From contig JH720301.1 in the NCBI GenBank assembly GCA_000231825.2, positions 310,001 through 374,000 on the forward strand: 64,000 nt of DNA, given 5' to 3'. Positions 60,033 through 64,000 of the stretch are shown here, one piece after another. How positions within the stretch are numbered: the first letter of the stretch is position 1; every line of letters starts with the position of its first letter. The position numbers and the translations under genes are program-made. Source of the stretch: Tetrahymena elliotti 4EA. Its lineage: Eukaryota; Ciliophora; Oligohymenophorea; Hymenostomatida; Tetrahymenidae. The notes under the pieces were generated by a model, which did not search any database, was not told the DNA's origin, and saw only the letters and a program-made list of their open reading frames with translations.

Positions 60033-62895
60033 TCAATATTTGTTTAATTGCTATCCTTTTTATTTTTATTTTAACTTAAATTTAGTAAGAGAAGTCATAG
60101 GATTAAGAGGACATAACTTTTCTATTATTTTTAATTGAGCCTATTGCTGCATTTAAATTTGTTACTTCGAATAATCTTTTGACATTTTTATAGATGATTT
60201 AAGATCATGAACTTCATTATTATAATTATTTATTTATTTGTTTTCTTAAGCTTTTTAGATAGATTTATTACACTCCTGCCTTGATTACCTGATTTATTAT
60301 TGATCAAAATAGTTTAACAGCTTGTCTAGATTTGACTGTAATCTTTAATTACCTTCTAAATTATCATCTCTAATTGATCTTTAAATATCAGTTACGCTGA
60401 TAGAATTAAAAGCTATATCTTTACTTTTATTTTATCTTTTTTCTAGCATTGCTTTTTACTTGATAACATCAAGTTGCTTCATTATTAACTATGATCTCAT
60501 TTTTATCTCAATTTACTTTTCTGCTTCACTTGAAATAGGTATTTTTAGATCCTGTGAAGTTATTTTTACATATTAATCTTTTTCATTTATTTTTTTGTTC
60601 TAGGTTTAATGTGACATAACTGATGGTCTCATGGTTAATTGTTCTTCTGAGACAGGCATAATAGGTGGGTAAGCGGTTTTATTTATATTAAAATTTGATT
60701 TGGTATCAGTGAAATCAGTATTTATAGATTTTGTCCTCATTTATCTAGTGTTTATAGTGTAAATTGTTTTATTAATATTAAAATTTGATTTGATATCAGC
60801 GAAATCAGTATTCATAGATTTTGTCCTCATAGGTCTTGTATTTATTGTATCTTAAAACGCAGTTATTTAGTTTTAACAAATATCATTAGCTTTACAAATT
60901 TATTCAATCTAATTACTATATAACAAATCATATAATTAATTTAATTTATAATTTCAAAATTAACCATACTTTTCTGTTTACTCCCTGCTTTTAACAGTTC
61001 TAGTATCATAGATTTAAGAAAGGATATTTTTAATTTTTTTATTGCTTAACAGTGATTTTATGTCTAAATTTGTATTTTATTCTTTGTTGGAATTTGGAGG
61101 AGGTCTTTTGTTTTTTTTCCCACTAAAATCATGCTTCTATAAAGCAGTAGTAAAATCTTCATCACTTTCATCAATTATTCTTGAGTTTAAAGAGCCTCTA
61201 ATAAGCTAATCAAAGTTCTAAAGATTAGAGCTAAATCTCTAATCCTCTTTAATTAAATCACTACATAGCAAGTATTCTGTATTATTGTTGAAGCTTCTTC
61301 TAATATTAGAAGAGGGTCTATTAGCATTTTAAGGTGTTTTATTAGTAGACAAATTTATTCTCCCATTTAGAGAAGGAGTATATGCTCTCTCTTAATTTTT
61401 GTACAATTAAATAAGAGAATTATCATGATTTTTGCTTGAATTAACATTTTAGCAGTTTTGAGAAAACGAATGATCATTATTAGCTTATTCATACTATGAA
61501 TAGAATTAATTTATCGATTTTAATCCACTATTGTTTGGCTTATTTTTTGGTGTTTATTTTTTCAGAGGAGATGGAGTTTAATTTGAACTAGTATTGCTCC
61601 TGAATGTTCCTGTAGATTAATACTTTGTTTGCCTTCTCTGGTTATCTCTATCTTTGTAAAATTTAACAGAACTATTCACATAAAGATTTACTCTCAACTC
61701 TTTTTCATTGGCTTCTTTTCTTTGAAAAAATTATTTTTTGTAAAGTTTAAAAGAATATTTTACCTTTTTTTAGTAAAGAGTTAAATTAATTAGGAATGTA
61801 ACTCCGAATTCTATTTAACAGAAACAGGCTTACTAAGATCTTCAAGTTTTTTTTAAAGTCTTTTGTCATATTCACTTTCACTTTTGGCTCTTACTCTCTT
61901 TATCCTTTAGTACATTTAGATTTCAGGTCTTACTAAAAAGAATATTTGCTTATCACTTTCCTTCTTTTATTTTTCTATGAGATGATTTTCAATATGAACA
62001 AGCTGAGAATCTCTGTCTCCTTATTTTAGCTAAATCATATATTGTTTCTTAACAGAATAAACCTTTTAGAAATTGGTTATTAATTGATTAATCCATTTTT
62101 AGTTGTCTTCACTTCTTGAATAAAGCTCCTTTATTAAATTATTATTTTAAGCAAATGTTAGAAAAAAATCTTTTTTTATGGCTTTAAAAACAGCAAAGTC
62201 ACTATTAATAAAAATGCTAAAATATCTATTGTCAATTATTTTTTCATTTTGTATATTATTAGTTTCATTTTTTATTTCTTAATCCTAAAAATCTTATTCT
62301 TCTTAAAGTTTCCTATCTAAATCAAACTACTGAGAATTAAAAATCTCATCAATACCTAAAATATCATAAGGATTCATTTCTGCAAGCTCAATATTTTTTT
62401 GTTGAAAAGCTCTAGTTGCTAATAGCTTTTGGTTTTCTCTCCAAGGATCATCAAGCTCTAACTCATTAATAACAATATTTTTCTTTAGCTGTTAAATATT
62501 TAAATATTTTAAATTAAATATTTTTAATTATTTATTTATATTACGGCAATCTATCCCTTTTAGAATAAATAAACATATTCAGACTAATCTCCCTCTAAAT
62601 AAAGATGTTACTTCTTAACTAAGCTTAATTTAGTCATATTTTTGAGCAATAATTTCAGCTAATCATTGTAACAGTTTTAAAATAATTTATATCTTCTTAG
62701 TTTATTGCATTTCTTTAACAATTTGCGCTCTTACTCTGTATCTTAAATCAATTTATAATCCTTTTAATTTGGCATTTCAGTAAACTTATCAAATATATTT
62801 CTAATTTTAATTGATGATTAATTAAAACAATTATTATATTCATTAAATATAAAAAAACACAAATCTTGATATAAAACTTATTTCTAACCATTCAT
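60033..62895 (-). CDS. Protein with divergent cyclic-nucleotide-binding-like domain (898 residues, 4 exons)
   Basis: TGA 60033-60035. Introns: 62489-62544, 61720-61763 (44 nt) and 60916-60981; from ATG 62895 the spliced length is 899 codons. A second in-frame Met at 62775 would remove 40 residues, and which is used is unclear. N-terminal sequence LKLLLKNMTKLSLVKKQHLYLEGDQSEYVYLFQKGQIA follows the cNMP-binding (CAP_ED) beta-roll pattern, with the Gly of the first turn and the Y-x-x-x-x-G-x-I strand; a later ILGIDEIF resembles the phosphate-binding-cassette approach, but the key Arg of the cassette is not evident, so nucleotide binding may be lost. The remainder is Q/N/K/S-rich and disordered, with phospho-site-like Ser/Thr-Pro motifs (SNQTPSPLKKQTPK). 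Residues in the last third contain a 30-residue tandem repeat. No TM. Divergent from the eIF2 gamma gene. Confidence 0.7.
60676..60855 (-). repeat. 90-bp in-frame tandem repeat (two copies)
   Basis: Copies at 60676-60765 and 60766-60855, period 90 bp (30 codons), inside the last exon of the cNMP-like gene. Each copy encodes a version of MRTKS(M/I)NTDF followed by DIKSNFNINKT or DTKSNFNINKT. The core is nearly identical between the copies and differs at a few bases, which points to a recent duplication that preserved the frame. Confidence 0.85.
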
Positions 62896-63793
62896 TAAAT
62901 TAATAAATATTTATTAAAAATTATTTTTAAAAAGTCTTATTTATTTTTTCATGTTTTTAAAAAGCACATTTGTTTTAATAAAACTAAAATACATTTTTAA
63001 TCTAATTTTTAAAATAATTCTAAAAAAGAAATCTATTAATTTATCTCATTTCATATTTTAGGTACTAAATCAATTTAAATCACTGTACAAATAGAGACAG
63101 TAAGTGATTAATTTATCTATTTCAATTAAAAATAATTTTATCTTTTTATGTAAAACATTGAAAATTTTATTTTAATAATTGATTTGATTGTATATTAGTT
63201 TAAATGGGTTTATTTATTTTAATAAAAACAACAAATTTACTCAATTAATTTTTAATAATTTTGCTAAAAAATAAATTCTAATTCTATAAATCAATTTAGT
63301 TTATTAAAATTATTTCTAAAATAATAAAAAAAATTATTTACAAATAAACTTAACTACAGAAAGATTTCAAACAACTTGCTATAATACTTTGTTTAGAAAC
63401 ATTTTAATTTAATAAATTAGGTTGAATAAAGGTATGAAAAGACATAATTTTAAGGAAGATAAGTGAAGAAGATAGATTGGATAGTAGATTTTCTATAAAA
63501 CCTATTTCATAAAATAATATTTAATTAAAAAAGCATTTGTAAAGATTGATATAGATATAATTGTATATTTTCTTAAGAAAGTTTTGTTAAGACATAAAGC
63601 ATATATATATTTAAAAGGATAAGCTAAAAAAGAAGATTGATAATAACTAATAAATCTTAAATATATTAATGAAAAACAAGAGAGTTAATAAAGGACAAAG
63701 AAATCTAAGGAAAAAAGAAAATCTATAAGAAGATATTAATAAATAACAAAAAATTAAAAAATATAATAAATTTATAAGTAAAAAGTAATCAAT
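62896..63793. promoter_or_regulatory. Divergent upstream region, cNMP-like gene and eIF2 gamma gene
   Basis: 898 bp between divergent starts. AT-rich; the part next to the eIF2 gamma start (about 63430-63790) is purine-rich. No specific site recognised. Confidence 0.4.
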
Positions 63794-64000
63794 ATGGAAA
63801 TGAGTAGCAATTAATAATTAAACGCTTAGTAAATTGAGGAATTAATGAATAGAAATCCTCAACTTAGAAAATAAACTTATGAATAAATTGCTGGTTTATC
63901 TCCTCTCTCCCCAGAAGTTATTTCTCGTTAGGCAACCATTAATATTGGTAAAAAATTTACTAAATTCAAGCTAGATTTAATAATTAGTTTGTAAATTTAG
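63794..64000 (+). CDS. EIF2S3: Translation initiation factor eIF2 gamma subunit, first exon (partial)
   Basis: ATG 63794. Exon 1 runs to 63947 (154 nt, ends after the first base of a Gly codon) and is followed by a GTAAAA donor; the intron extends to or past the window end, where an AAATTTAG that could be its acceptor finishes exactly at 64000. The 51 encoded residues end LSPLSPEVISRQATINIG, which is the highly conserved sequence just before the G1 loop of eIF2 gamma (in family members the next residues are TIGHVAHGKST). The protein is the GTPase subunit of eIF2 that carries initiator Met-tRNA to the ribosome. Short N-terminal extension MEMSSNQQLNAQQIEELMNR is polar. Only the first exon is seen, but the signature is diagnostic. 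Confidence 0.9.

Noticed and set aside
1..64000. Genome of pseudogenes or low-quality assembly, because frames are full of TAA and TAG
   Set aside because: All recognised families (NEK, MFS, ABHD, SPRY, eIF2 gamma) read through TAA/TAG as Gln and end at TGA, so this is the ciliate code.
1..64000. CRISPR arrays, insertion sequences, operons or ribosome-binding sites
   Set aside because: None is seen, and they are not expected in a ciliate macronuclear genome.

Overview
The window reads as macronuclear DNA of an oligohymenophorean ciliate, most likely Tetrahymena or a close relative. It is extremely AT-rich. Long reading frames stay open only if TAA and TAG are read as glutamine and TGA is the sole stop. 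Introns are GT-AG, mostly about 44-150 nt (longest 486 nt); this fits Tetrahymena and not Paramecium, whose introns are about 25 nt. All genes below were read with that code. Spliced models were accepted when phases matched and the summed coding length was a multiple of three. Read with the standard code, nearly every gene falls apart into short fragments.

Layout. 1-5.5 kb: an FLVCR/SLC49-type membrane transporter (minus strand), then a long intergenic stretch with one weak ORF and a noncoding tandem duplication. 5.5-17.1 kb: five unrecognised proteins (a Q/N-rich protein, a K/E/Q-rich protein, an acidic-tailed protein, a four-TM protein and a small secreted protein). 18.1-39.2 kb is the striking part. 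A head-to-head pair, a secreted cysteine-rich (furin/GFR-like repeat) protein on minus and a large single-pass type II membrane protein on plus, is present twice in tandem, with a GNAT-like gene between the copies. 39.5-46.9 kb: an ORF with an LRR-like end, an unknown Q-rich protein, an ABHD4/5-like alpha/beta hydrolase and an unknown protein. 48.9-57.1 kb: a folate/biopterin-type transporter, a SPRY protein with Cys-rich zinc-finger-like clusters, and a NEK protein kinase with a long Q-rich acidic tail. 57.6-64 kb: an unknown protein, a protein with a divergent cyclic-nucleotide-binding-like domain and an internal 30-residue repeat, and the first exon of translation initiation factor eIF2 gamma, cut by the window end.

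How the genes may work together. The duplicated pair is the only clear functional grouping. A secreted Cys-rich protein and a membrane protein with a very large extracytoplasmic helical region share one roughly 1 kb intergenic region in both copies, so co-expression and physical partnership are reasonable inferences. The second copy has lost introns only toward the 3' end in both genes, the pattern expected from recombination with reverse-transcribed mRNA. The remaining genes look like ordinary, individually transcribed neighbours. No tRNA, rRNA, CRISPR array or transposon was found.
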